Shown piece after piece: positions 27,719-39,874 of a DNA stretch of 64,000 nt. A program made the translations under genes and the position numbers. Under the pieces are notes generated by a model. It did no database searches. It saw only the letters and a list, made by a program, of their open reading frames with translations, and was not told where the DNA came from. Where the stretch lies: the NCBI RefSeq assembly GCF_000024025.1, contig NC_013131.1, positions 2,418,001 through 2,482,000 of the forward strand, written 5' to 3'. Within the stretch, counting starts at the first letter, position 1; every line of letters starts with the position of its first letter. The DNA is from Catenulispora acidiphila DSM 44928. GTDB taxonomy: Bacteria > Actinomycetota > Actinomycetes > Streptomycetales > Catenulisporaceae.

Positions 27719-28975
27719 TCAATGCGGCAGCGCGCTGCCCGCGATCCAGTCGCTCCAGCTCAGGTTCCAGTCCCCGAATCCGTTGTCGGCGCGCACCGTG
27801 TCCTTGGAGTTCACGACCGTCACCGGATCGCCGGGGATCACCTGGTTGAAGAACCACTCGGCGTCCGAGGTCGACAGCCCCACACAGCCGTGGCTGCCGT
27901 TGACGTTGCCGAACTTGCCAGCGTTCCACGGCGCGGCGTGCACGAACGTCCCCGAGGGCGTCAGCCGCACGTCCCAGTACACGTTCGGGATGTCATAGGC
28001 GTTCACGCCGAAGATCCCCACGGTGGTGGAGTTCATGCGGATGTCCTGGTCCTTCTCCAGCACCACCATCGTGCCGTTCCAGGTCTCGAAGCCGGGCTTG
28101 CCGGAGCTGGTGAGCAGCGTCGTGGTCTTGCCGCCGGTGGTCACCGTCATCCGCTTGGTGGCGGCGTTCATCGTCGCGATCAGCGAGCGCCCGATGGTGA
28201 AGGTGACGTCCCGGTTCTGCTTGCCGTACAGGCTGCCGCTCTTCACGCCGTCCAGGCGCATGTGCAGCGTCACCTTGGTCCCCGGCGCCCAGTACTGCTG
28301 CGGTCGGAAGTCCACGCGCTCGGAGCCGAACCAGTGCCAGGAGCCGGCCACCGGCGGGTCGGAGGTCACCGTCAGCTGCTTCTCGACGGCGGCCTTGTCC
28401 GGGATCGGCTTGTCGAAGGTTATCGACACCGGCTGCGCGACGCCGTAGGTCGTGCCGGGGTCCGGTGTGTACGTGCCCGCATAGGTGTTGCCGGGCGTGC
28501 TGGTCGTGAACTGCGACGTGGCGGTCTGCTGTTTGCCGTCGTCGCCGACCGCGACCGCCGTCACCTTGTAGGTGTGCCCGATCCCGACCGGGTTCGCCGA
28601 CGTCCACGACGCGCCCGAGGGGTCCAGCGTCCCGGAGACCGCGTCGCCGCCGGACAGCTGCGCGGTGACAGAGGTCAGCTTCCCGTTGGCAACACTCACC
28701 GCGATCGGCGAGGAGGGGTCGACCCCGGAGGAGTTCGCCGCCGGTTTGATCACCACCAGAGCCGGGGAGGTGGGAGCCGAGGACGAGCTCGACGGGGCGC
28801 TCGGGGCAGTACTCTGCGACCCGCCGCCCGGCGAAGAGGCTGATGAAGAGGCCGAAGACCCGTTCCCCACCGGGGCGACAGCCGTGGTCTTCGACGAACT
28901 TCCGCCCCCGCCGCACGCCGCGGTCAAGCCCGCGACCGCCGCCGCGACAGCGAGCTTTTGCAGTCTGCGCATCAT
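27719..28975 (-). CDS. L,D-transpeptidase lipoprotein (YkuD, Ig-like domains)
   Basis: Protein of about 418 residues that makes 3-3 crosslinks in peptidoglycan, or anchors proteins to it. The lipobox LTAAC (Cys21) is followed by a Ser/Pro-rich linker and two Ig-like domains (about 75-250), then a YkuD domain with NGSHGCVGLS holding the catalytic His and Cys (Cys near 363). The layout equals that of mycobacterial LdtMt2-type enzymes. Tandem ATGs at 28975 and 28972 both follow GGGAGG; the second has the better spacing. It is divergent from the GlnX-like gene. Confidence 0.93.
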   Translation of the reverse strand: MMRRLQKLAVAAAVAGLTAACGGGGSSSKTTAVAPVGNGSSASSSASSPGGGSQSTAPSAPSSSSSAPTSPALVVIKPAANSSGVDPSSPIAVSVANGKLTSVTAQLSGGDAVSGTLDPSGASWTSANPVGIGHTYKVTAVAVGDDGKQQTATSQFTTSTPGNTYAGTYTPDPGTTYGVAQPVSITFDKPIPDKAAVEKQLTVTSDPPVAGSWHWFGSERVDFRPQQYWAPGTKVTLHMRLDGVKSGSLYGKQNRDVTFTIGRSLIATMNAATKRMTVTTGGKTTTLLTSSGKPGFETWNGTMVVLEKDQDIRMNSTTVGIFGVNAYDIPNVYWDVRLTPSGTFVHAAPWNAGKFGNVNGSHGCVGLSTSDAEWFFNQVIPGDPVTVVNSKDTVRADNGFGDWNLSWSDWIAGSALPH

Positions 28976-29144
28976 CGCCTCCCGTGCTCGATCCTATAAC
29001 TGGCTGGTACCAATGGCACCGCAGCCTGCTGGTGAACCGTTAGGTTTTCCTTAACCGGCGGGAGTGGCACAAGAGAAGGCAAGGACGACCACCCATCGGG
29101 ACGGGTGCGAGAACCGGAACAGATCCACAAGGGGGGCTCGGAGG

Positions 29145-30578
29145 ATGACGACGGCGAGCGCACAAGCGTCGACCCAAGTATTGGCCGCCGCGCAGGGCGG
29201 TGCGGCAGCGGCCGCTCCGAGCGGACCGGGCGGGCCGGGTAAGCCGAGCGGGCCGGGCGGACCCAGCGAACCGGCGAAACCAGTACGGTCGCGGACTGAT
29301 CGCCGGCTGGTCCGGCTGCGAGCCTCGCTGGCCGTCGGAGCGCTGCTGTTCGGCGCGGCGGGGATCATCGGGACGCAGGTCCGCGCCGACGGCGCCGACG
29401 ACGCCAAGGCCCACAGCGGCGTCATGATCCAGCAAGCCGAGCAGCTCTATCACAGCCTCTCGGACGCGGACGCCACCTCGACGACCATCTACCTGCACGT
29501 CGGTGAGGCGCCGGCGGACCTGTTGGGCACGTACAACTCCGATCTGCAGAAGGCGCAGGCGGCACTGCTCGCGGCGACCAACGAGGCCGGAGACGACGCC
29601 GCGGCCAAGAAGGCGCTCGGCGCGGTCGCCTCGCAGCTGCCGCAGTACGTCAAGCTGAACGCGACCGCCGCGGCGAACAACCTGCTCGGGTATCCGGTCG
29701 GCTTCCGCTACCTGACGCAGGCCTCGAACTTGATGCAGGGCACGATCCTGCCGGCGGCGCAGAGTCTGACCGACACCGAGGCGAAGAACCTGGCCTCGGC
29801 GGAGGACACCGCCAAGCAGTTCCCGTTCCTGATGACCGTATTCGGCGTGCTGCTCCTGTTCGCGCTGCTGATGGTGCAGGTCCGTGAATCGCGGCGTACG
29901 AACCGCGTGTTCAACGTCGGGCTGCTCGCCGCCACGGCGGCGCTCGTGCTCTCCTTCGCCTGGACCGGGATCGACGTCACGGTCCAGAACGGCCACGAGG
30001 ACGACGCCCGCAAGCGCGGCTCGGATCAGGTGAGCGCACTGGCCACAGCTCGCATCCTGTCCCTGCAGGCGCGGACCGACGAGATGCTGACGCTGGTCGG
30101 CCGCGGCACCGCGGACGACAAGGAGACCGACTACGCCGGGGTGACCGCGGCGAGCGGGACGCACACCCCCGGCACCGAGGAACTGCTCGCCGCGAAGCTG
30201 CACGACGCGGTCGGCATCGCGACCGACGACACGGGGAAGAACCTCGCGCAGCACGCCGCGAGCGACGAGAGCTCGTGGCACACATTGCACCTGGCGCTGC
30301 GTGCCTCCGACGCGCAGAACCAGTACCAGAAGGCGGTGGACTCGGCGCTGGGCCAGCACGACTTCGCCGCTCCCAAGCCGAGCGCCGCCGCCTCGTTCAC
30401 CGCGTTGCAGGCCGACTTGGACCAGGCCATCAAGCACGCCGAGGCGTCCTTCCAGTCCGAGGCCGACTCCGGCGCGAGCGCGCTGGCCGGCTTGGAGATC
30501 GGCCTGGGACTTCTGGCTTTGGCGATGGCGGCGGCGGTGCTCCGGGGGCTGGGCCGCCGGATCGCGGAATACCACTGA
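29145..30578 (+). CDS. glnX: GlnX-like four-helix membrane sensor protein
   Basis: Protein of 477 residues. A Pro/Gly-rich cytoplasmic N-terminus (1-55) precedes TM1 (about 60-78). A helical extracytoplasmic domain of about 150 residues follows, then TM2 and TM3 close together (about 228-270), a second helical extracytoplasmic region, and TM4 near the C-terminus. The shape resembles a chemoreceptor-type four-helix sensor. First gene of a seven-gene cluster; in mycobacteria the equivalent membrane protein GlnX sits with GlnH and PknG and relays amino-acid availability. ATG 29145 preferred over 29064 because AAGGGGGG lies 8 bp upstream. Sequence similarity to GlnX is weak; the call rests on topology and context. 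Confidence 0.72.
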   Translation: MTTASAQASTQVLAAAQGGAAAAAPSGPGGPGKPSGPGGPSEPAKPVRSRTDRRLVRLRASLAVGALLFGAAGIIGTQVRADGADDAKAHSGVMIQQAEQLYHSLSDADATSTTIYLHVGEAPADLLGTYNSDLQKAQAALLAATNEAGDDAAAKKALGAVASQLPQYVKLNATAAANNLLGYPVGFRYLTQASNLMQGTILPAAQSLTDTEAKNLASAEDTAKQFPFLMTVFGVLLLFALLMVQVRESRRTNRVFNVGLLAATAALVLSFAWTGIDVTVQNGHEDDARKRGSDQVSALATARILSLQARTDEMLTLVGRGTADDKETDYAGVTAASGTHTPGTEELLAAKLHDAVGIATDDTGKNLAQHAASDESSWHTLHLALRASDAQNQYQKAVDSALGQHDFAAPKPSAAASFTALQADLDQAIKHAEASFQSEADSGASALAGLEIGLGLLALAMAAAVLRGLGRRIAEYH

Positions 30579-30588
30579 GGGGGCGGGG

Positions 30589-31656
30589 ATGACCACGATG
30601 AACGGCAGGCGCCACAACAGAATGCGCTTGTGGGGAGCAGCGGCGGCCGTGGCGGCCGTCGGGCTCGCCGGGGCGTGCAGCAGCACCAAAGGCGAGTCCG
30701 GCGCCGTCACGGTGCCCCGCTCCGGGCAGGGCATAGGCCCGGGCGCGCTTCCCAACGCCCCGAGCGTGCCGCCGAAGGCCTGCGGGCCGGAGGCCACCGC
30801 GGCGACGTGGAACGGACCGCTGCCCGGCCCGAACGACCCGGTCCCCGCCGGCGGGACCCTGGACAAGATCCGCAAGCGCGGGTTCCTGATCGCCGGCATC
30901 GACCTGAACACCGAGCTGTTCGGCTACGACCCGCAGCACGACAACAACCCGCAGGGCTTCGACGTCGACATGGCCCGGCAGATGGCGCGCGCCATCTTCG
31001 GCTCCGACGGCCACATCCAGTTCCGCGTGGTCACCCTCGGCGATCCGAAGACCGGCGAATACGCGCAGCTGCACGCCGGCAACGTGGACCTGGTGGTGCA
31101 GACCACGACGATCACCTGCGCGCGCATGCAGGGCGCGCAGCGGATGAGTTTCTCCAACCCCTACTACACCGCGCAGCTGAAGCTCCTGATGGCGCTCGGC
31201 GACGACGGCAAGCCGCAGAGCGCGTCCCTGGAAAGCCTCAAGGGCAAGAACGTCAAGGTCTGCGCGACGGCGAACTCCACCTCGATCGGCGAGATCGGCC
31301 AGGTGCTCGGCAAGACGAACGCCTTCCCGGCGCCCAACGCCTTGGACTGCCTGGCATATCTGCAACAAGACGAGGTCGGCGGGATCTTCACCGACGACGC
31401 CATCCTGCTGGGCATGACGCGCCAGGATCCGCACGTCGCGATGACCACCGCTCCGGCGGAGGAGAAGCAGCCGTACGGCATCGTCACGAACTATGACGCC
31501 GGCAAGGCGAACGACCTGACGCCCTTCGTGAACACCGCGCTGGCGAACATGATCCAGGACTCCGGGCCGAACGGCTGGCGCTCACTGTTTGCAAAGGATT
31601 TGGGTATCCAGCCCACGTCCCTGCCGGAGATCCCGGCGCAGTACCCTCTGGGATAG
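30589..31656 (+). CDS. glnH: GlnH-like glutamate/amino-acid binding lipoprotein
   Basis: Family 3 solute-binding lipoprotein of 355 residues. Signal peptide with lipobox LAGAC (Cys30). The ligand-binding core begins LDKIRKRGFLIAGIDLNTELFGY and GFDVDMARQMARAIFG, typical of Asp/Glu-binding proteins, with two Cys (in TITCARM and KVCATA) that may form a disulfide. No amino-acid permease or ATPase gene is adjacent, which fits a sensor and not an importer. In mycobacteria GlnH binds Asp/Glu and signals through GlnX to PknG. ATG 30589 lies 10 bp after the upstream stop. Confidence 0.88.
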   Translation: MTTMNGRRHNRMRLWGAAAAVAAVGLAGACSSTKGESGAVTVPRSGQGIGPGALPNAPSVPPKACGPEATAATWNGPLPGPNDPVPAGGTLDKIRKRGFLIAGIDLNTELFGYDPQHDNNPQGFDVDMARQMARAIFGSDGHIQFRVVTLGDPKTGEYAQLHAGNVDLVVQTTTITCARMQGAQRMSFSNPYYTAQLKLLMALGDDGKPQSASLESLKGKNVKVCATANSTSIGEIGQVLGKTNAFPAPNALDCLAYLQQDEVGGIFTDDAILLGMTRQDPHVAMTTAPAEEKQPYGIVTNYDAGKANDLTPFVNTALANMIQDSGPNGWRSLFAKDLGIQPTSLPEIPAQYPLG

Positions 31657-31720
31657 CCGAGCTGATGGAACGGGCGATACAGACCAGTCAGACGGGCATG
31701 GGGGGAGCAAGAGCACGACC

Positions 31721-32968
31721 GTGACGACCATGTGGACCCGGCAGGCGATCGACGCCGCGATCGAGCGCCGCGCCCAGGAGCGCTCGGGGGTCTCCGCCGG
31801 CCTGCTGGAACTGGACGACCATCCGGGCCGGCGGCTGCTGGACGGCGCCAAGCTGTCCGGTGCCACCGCGCAGGCCTGGGAGCGGGCCTCGGCCGAGCTG
31901 GCCGGGCTGTGGACCGTCTTCGAGGCCTACCAGCAGGTGCTGGACCGGGTCGCGGCGATGCGCGGCGGGCCAAAGACCCGGCTCGGCGACCGGGAACTGG
32001 CGGCCATGGCCGATCTGCTGACCGGCCGGTCCGTGGCGCTGCCCCGGCAGGCCGTGCCGTTCGAGCGGCGCGGACTGCTGGACCCGGCGAGTACGCAGGA
32101 CCTGCTGACCCTGGACGAAGCCGTGCAGTCCATGACCCGGATCTACGACGTGGTCAAGAAGGTCGCGGTCGACGCCGAGAACGCGTGGAACCGGCTGCTG
32201 GAGCCGTTGGACGACCTGCAGGCCAAGGCCCGCGCCGCGCGCGCCACCGCCGACGGCGTCGGGGGCGGCGGAGGCGGCGGAGGCGCCGATCCCGTCTTCG
32301 ACCGGCTGGCCGGGATCGAGGTCCAGACCGCGGACCTGCGGCGCCGGGCGCTGTCGGACCCGCTCGGCCTGGTGGCCGGCGGGTCGGGGACGCCGGCGCA
32401 CGTGACCCGGCTGCTGGCCGACCTGGCCGGCGTCCAGAGCGAGCTGGACCAGGCGCTGACCGCGCGCACCGAGTTCGACCGCCGGCTGGCCGGCGTCCAG
32501 GACGTCATCGTCCTGATAGCGCAGGCCGAAGCCGAGGCCGAGCGGGTCCGCGCCGAGGTGCGGGAGAAGATCGCCGCGCCGAAGCTGCCGCTGGCCTCGG
32601 CCGCGGCGGCGCATCTGCGCGGCAAGGTCGCCGACCTCCAGCGGGAACGTTCCGGCCAGTCCTGGACGTTGCTCGGCCGGAACCTGTCGGCCTTGGAGAA
32701 GAACAGCCGCGTGATCCTGGAGAACGCCCAGAAGCGGGTCGGGCAGATCCGCGCGCCGCTCGACCGGCGCGACGAGCTGCGCGGGCTGCTGGAGGCCTAC
32801 CGGGCGCGCGCCGCCCGGCACCGGGTCGCCGAGACCCCGGCGCTGTCCGCGGCGCACGCGCTGGCGCGCGACTTGCTGTGGTCCGCGCCGTGCGACCTGG
32901 CGGGCGCCGAAGCCGCCGTCCACCACTACCGGGCAGCCGTGGGCGCGGCGCTGCCGAGCATGTCATAG
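31721..32968 (+). CDS. Coiled-coil protein of the PknG cluster, unknown function
   Basis: Soluble protein of 415 residues, mostly helical, with Ala/Arg/Glu-rich coiled-coil stretches (about 130-200 and 265-380) split by a run of nine Gly near 190. There is no signal peptide, membrane helix or known catalytic motif. GTG 31721 (or ATG 31730) is chosen because the upstream frame lacks coding character. It sits between the GlnH-like and PknG-like genes, so it may couple the membrane sensor to the kinase (inference). Confidence 0.75.
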   Translation: MTTMWTRQAIDAAIERRAQERSGVSAGLLELDDHPGRRLLDGAKLSGATAQAWERASAELAGLWTVFEAYQQVLDRVAAMRGGPKTRLGDRELAAMADLLTGRSVALPRQAVPFERRGLLDPASTQDLLTLDEAVQSMTRIYDVVKKVAVDAENAWNRLLEPLDDLQAKARAARATADGVGGGGGGGGADPVFDRLAGIEVQTADLRRRALSDPLGLVAGGSGTPAHVTRLLADLAGVQSELDQALTARTEFDRRLAGVQDVIVLIAQAEAEAERVRAEVREKIAAPKLPLASAAAAHLRGKVADLQRERSGQSWTLLGRNLSALEKNSRVILENAQKRVGQIRAPLDRRDELRGLLEAYRARAARHRVAETPALSAAHALARDLLWSAPCDLAGAEAAVHHYRAAVGAALPSMS

Positions 32969-32987
32969 GTCTGGTGTCCACTGATGA

Positions 32988-36661
<3,674 letters not shown>

Positions 36662-36680
36662 CAGGAGCAAGTCAGCAGCC

Positions 36681-38003
36681 ATGAGCCAGTACCCGGACTT
36701 CGCCTTCGAGATCAACCAGAACGAGTTCCTGGCCGCCGGCGTGCGCGAGGTGCACGCGGTGGTCACGCTGACCGCCACCGCGGCGGCCGGCGGCGCTCCG
36801 GCCGCGGCCTCCTACGGCGCCCCGGCTTCGGGATCGGAGAACGTCGAGGTCATCATCATCGACTGCTCGGGGTCCATGGACTACCCGCGCACCAAGATGA
36901 TGGCCGCCAAGGAGGCGACCAAGGTCGCCATCGACACCCTGACCGACGGCGCCTTCTTCGCGGTGGTCGCCGGCACCGAGGGCGCGCGCGTGGTCTACCC
37001 GACCGGCGGGCAGCTGCTGCGCGCCGACTACCAGAGCCGCGCGGCGGCCAAGGAGGCCGTCGGGCGCCTGCACGCCAACGGCGGCACCGCGATGGGCCGC
37101 TGGCTGGCCCAGGCCGGCCGGATCTTCGACACCGCCCCGAGCGCCATCAAGCACGCGATCCTGCTCACCGACGGCAAGGACGAGTCCGAGACCCCGGCGG
37201 ATCTGGCGCGCGCGATCCAGTCCAGCATCGGCAACTTCACCGCCGACTGCCGCGGCATCGGCGAGGACTGGGAGCCCAAGGAACTGCGCAAGATCGCCGA
37301 CGCCCTGCTGGGCACCGTGGGCATCATCCGCGACCCGGCCACACTGGCCGAGGACTTCCGCGAGATGACCGCGAAGTCCATGGGCAAGGAGGTCGCCGAC
37401 GTCGCGCTGCGGCTGTGGGCGCCCAAGGGCGCGACGATCCGCTACGTCAAGCAGGTCAGCCCGAACCTGGCCGACCTGTCCGGGATGCGCGTGCCCGGCG
37501 ACAACCCGCTCACCGGCGACTACCCGACCGGCGCGTGGGGCGCGGAGAGCCGCGAGTACCACATCTGCGTCGAGGTCGAGCCGGGCAACATCGGCCAGGA
37601 GAAGCTGGCCGGCCGGGTGCAGCTGGTGGCCAAGGACGCCGGCGGCGCCACGCTGCTGGGCGAGGGCAAGATCCGCGCGGTGTGGACCGAGGACACGGAT
37701 CTGTCCACGCGCATCAACGGCCGGGTCGCGCACTACACCGGCCAGGCCGAGATGGCCGCGGCCATCCAGGAGGGTCTGGACGCCCAGGCCGCCGGCGACC
37801 TGGACACCGCCACCGCGCGCCTGGGGCGCGCCATGGACCTGGCGGTGGAGTCCGGGCACGAGGACACCGTGAAGATGCTGCGCAAGGTGACCGAGGTGGA
37901 CCCGGCCACGTCCAAGGTGCGGGCCAAGGCCAAGGTGGACAAGGGCGACGCGATGGAGCTCGACGTGGTGTCGACCAAGACCGTGCGCGCCAAGCGGAAC
38001 TGA
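36681..38003 (+). CDS. von Willebrand factor A domain protein (TerY-like position)
   Basis: Cytoplasmic protein of 440 residues, with no signal peptide. The MIDAS motif DCSGSMD (Asp61, Ser63, Ser65), a Thr in NGGTAMG and Asp in LLTDGKDE give a complete metal-ion-dependent adhesion site. A C-terminal beta-rich and helical part (about 240-440) is of unknown fold. The gene starts 19 bp after the PP2C stop. A vWA protein with a kinase and a PP2C phosphatase recalls the TerY phosphorylation triads described in tellurite-resistance-type clusters. Confidence 0.92.
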   Translation: MSQYPDFAFEINQNEFLAAGVREVHAVVTLTATAAAGGAPAAASYGAPASGSENVEVIIIDCSGSMDYPRTKMMAAKEATKVAIDTLTDGAFFAVVAGTEGARVVYPTGGQLLRADYQSRAAAKEAVGRLHANGGTAMGRWLAQAGRIFDTAPSAIKHAILLTDGKDESETPADLARAIQSSIGNFTADCRGIGEDWEPKELRKIADALLGTVGIIRDPATLAEDFREMTAKSMGKEVADVALRLWAPKGATIRYVKQVSPNLADLSGMRVPGDNPLTGDYPTGAWGAESREYHICVEVEPGNIGQEKLAGRVQLVAKDAGGATLLGEGKIRAVWTEDTDLSTRINGRVAHYTGQAEMAAAIQEGLDAQAAGDLDTATARLGRAMDLAVESGHEDTVKMLRKVTEVDPATSKVRAKAKVDKGDAMELDVVSTKTVRAKRN

Positions 38004-38083
38004 GATCTGCGGGGGGTACTTCAGATGGCGACGGTGAACAATCCGCGGCGGTGTGCCGCGGCCGGCGTTGAGGCGGGTGGACG

Positions 38084-38995
38084 ATGATGGCCACGTGTCC
38101 GGACGGACACCAGTCGGTCGCGACCGACTACTGCGACGAGTGCGGCTTGTCGATCGGCGCGCCCTCGGCGGCGGCCGCCGGCTCGTCCGCGAGCGGCGGC
38201 GCCGCGGCGCCGAGCTACGGCTCGGCCGGCGAGCCCTGCCCGAACTGCCTGCTGCCCAGGCAGGCCGGCGACACCTTCTGCGAGGGCTGCGGTTTCGACT
38301 TCGCCAACGAGCAGACCGGCAAGACGATCGACCAGCCGGAGCTGGACATCGAGGAGGAGCTGCGCAAGGCCGAGCGCGCGCGGCGTGAGGCCGAGGAGGC
38401 CGAACGCGCGGCCGGGATCGGTGCGTCGACGGGCTCAACGGGTTCGACTGGCTCGACCGGTCAGACCGGTTCCGGCGGCTCGGCGCCTCAGGGCCCGCAG
38501 ACCGACCCCGACGACGACCCGCTGGCCAGGACCGTCGCCTCGACCCCGACCGGCGTGCACGGCGGCGCTGTGTCCACGGCCCCGGCCACGGCCACGCAGT
38601 GGATCGCGATTGCCAGCGCGGACCGCGCGTACTACGACGCGGTGGTCGCCGAGGGCGAGATCGACGCCAACGCCTACCCCTTCCCGCCGTACTGCCCGGA
38701 GCGCCAGTACGAGCTCAAGGGCGACACGGTGCGCATCGGCCGCTCCGGCAAGCGCGGGAACGTCGACATCGACCTGACCGGCCCGCCGACCGACCCCGGC
38801 GTGTCGCATCTGCACGCGGTGCTCCAGCAGCGTGCGGACGGCGGCTGGCAGGTGGTGGACCTGGAGTCGATGAACGGCACGGTGCTCAACGACGACACCG
38901 CGCCGATCCCGCCGAACCAGGCGTTCCCGGTCGAGGCCGGGCACCGCATCCATGTCGGGGTGTGGACGACTCTGACGCTGATCCAGCTGTCCTGA
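38084..38995 (+). CDS. FHA-domain protein with zinc ribbons
   Basis: Protein of 303 residues. The first ribbon uses Cys5, His9, Cys17, Cys20; the second Cys52, 55, 66, 69. A charged coiled-coil helix (about 87-115) and a GSTGSTGSTG linker lead to a C-terminal FHA domain (about 205-303) with IGRSGKRGNVD, SHLHA and MNGTVLN. The phosphopeptide Arg, Ser and Asn are kept; the second Arg of the usual SRxH is His. It could be the phospho-reader or a substrate for the kinase, in the role of GarA/OdhI. Last gene of the cluster. Confidence 0.92.
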   Translation: MMATCPDGHQSVATDYCDECGLSIGAPSAAAAGSSASGGAAAPSYGSAGEPCPNCLLPRQAGDTFCEGCGFDFANEQTGKTIDQPELDIEEELRKAERARREAEEAERAAGIGASTGSTGSTGSTGQTGSGGSAPQGPQTDPDDDPLARTVASTPTGVHGGAVSTAPATATQWIAIASADRAYYDAVVAEGEIDANAYPFPPYCPERQYELKGDTVRIGRSGKRGNVDIDLTGPPTDPGVSHLHAVLQQRADGGWQVVDLESMNGTVLNDDTAPIPPNQAFPVEAGHRIHVGVWTTLTLIQLS

Positions 38996-39063
38996 GGCGA
39001 CGAGCGCCCCGCGCGGGAGGGAGTCCGGCCGAACCAGGGCGGGCCTGGATACGTGCCATCAGT

Positions 39064-39081
39064 GGAGGTTCGAAAACCTCC
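39064..39081. promoter_or_regulatory. Hairpin upstream of lipoprotein gene
   Basis: GGAGGTT and AACCTCC (7-bp arms, CGAA loop) lie 22 bp before ATG 39103. In RNA the 5' arm copies the Shine-Dalgarno core, so it could be an operator, an attenuator or the weak terminator of the FHA cluster. Confidence 0.4.
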
Positions 39082-39102
39082 GCTGCTGAAGGAGGCACGA
39101 TC

Positions 39103-39672
39103 ATGGTCAAGCCGGGAATCCCTCCCACCGCGCGGGTCGCCGGGGTGGTGTCGGCGGTGGCGCTGCTGGCACTGGCCTCGGCCTGCTCTTCCTCGTCGGG
39201 GAAGAGCAACAGTGCGTCCTCGAGCGCCCCACCGAGCTCGTCCAGCATGTCCGGCACCGCCGGTCCCACCATCACCAGCGCCTCGGCCAGTGTGAGCGGC
39301 GCGCAGACCATGGTGCTCACCGCACCGGACGGCCACACGTTGTACTACTTCACCCCGGACACCGCCGGCGGCATGCCGACCTGCACCGGCGCCTGCGCCT
39401 CGGTCTGGCCGGGTCTGACCGCGACCAGTCCGACGGCCGCCTCGGGCGTCACCGGCAAGCTGACCGTCGTCAGCGGCCACGTGGTCTACAACGGACACCC
39501 GCTGTACGAGTACAGCGGTGACAGCGCTGCCGGACAGGCGAAGGGCGAAGGCATCGGCGGTACGTGGTACGTCGCCACACCGACTCTGGCCGTCGGCGCC
39601 GGACCGGCGTCCACCCCCGCGCCGTCCAGCTCCTCCACTTCCGGTGGCGGCAGCGGCGGTGGCGGTTACTGA
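39103..39672 (+). CDS. Secreted lipoprotein, COG4315 (DUF repeat) family
   Basis: Lipoprotein of 189 residues. The lipobox ALASAC (Cys28) is followed by a Ser-rich linker and two short repeats: LTAPDGHTLYYFTPDT...CTGACASVWPGL and VVYNGHPLYEYSGDSAAGQAKGEG. This is the pattern of predicted lipoproteins with conserved Yx(FWY)xxD motifs. The C-terminus is Ser/Gly-rich. Function unknown. AAGGAGG lies 8 bp before ATG 39103. Confidence 0.9.
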   Translation: MVKPGIPPTARVAGVVSAVALLALASACSSSSGKSNSASSSAPPSSSSMSGTAGPTITSASASVSGAQTMVLTAPDGHTLYYFTPDTAGGMPTCTGACASVWPGLTATSPTAASGVTGKLTVVSGHVVYNGHPLYEYSGDSAAGQAKGEGIGGTWYVATPTLAVGAGPASTPAPSSSSTSGGGSGGGGY

Positions 39673-39704
39673 GTTCGCGCTACTGCTCGGCTCCTAGCCG
39701 GCGG

Positions 39705-39800
39705 CTACTTGTCGCGCTTGCGGATGGTGTCCACCCACAGCGCCGCCCCTCCGGCCGCCGCGAGCACGATCAGGATGATGCCGAAAACGGTCCCGTTCAT
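39705..39800 (-). CDS. 31-residue single-pass membrane peptide
   Basis: Short frame coding one hydrophobic helix (about residues 5-23) followed by DTIRKRDK, a basic tail predicting an outside-in orientation. GGGGAG lies about 11 bp upstream of the ATG. It follows the phosphodiester glycosidase gene on the same strand 74 bp downstream, and the two may be cotranscribed. The length is below most gene-finder limits. Support is the hydrophobic/basic pattern only. Confidence 0.5.
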   Translation of the reverse strand: MNGTVFGIILIVLAAAGGAALWVDTIRKRDK

Positions 39801-39874
39801 AAAAAACAGCGCTCCCCTCTCGCTACCGGATCCAAAGTAGCGACCGGGGAGCCACAGAGCGAGTGAGCTTTCGG

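Noticed and set aside
29040-29056. GTTAGG...TTAAC palindrome before the GlnX-like gene
   Set aside because: Arms contain mismatches and only about five clean pairs; too weak to call an operator.
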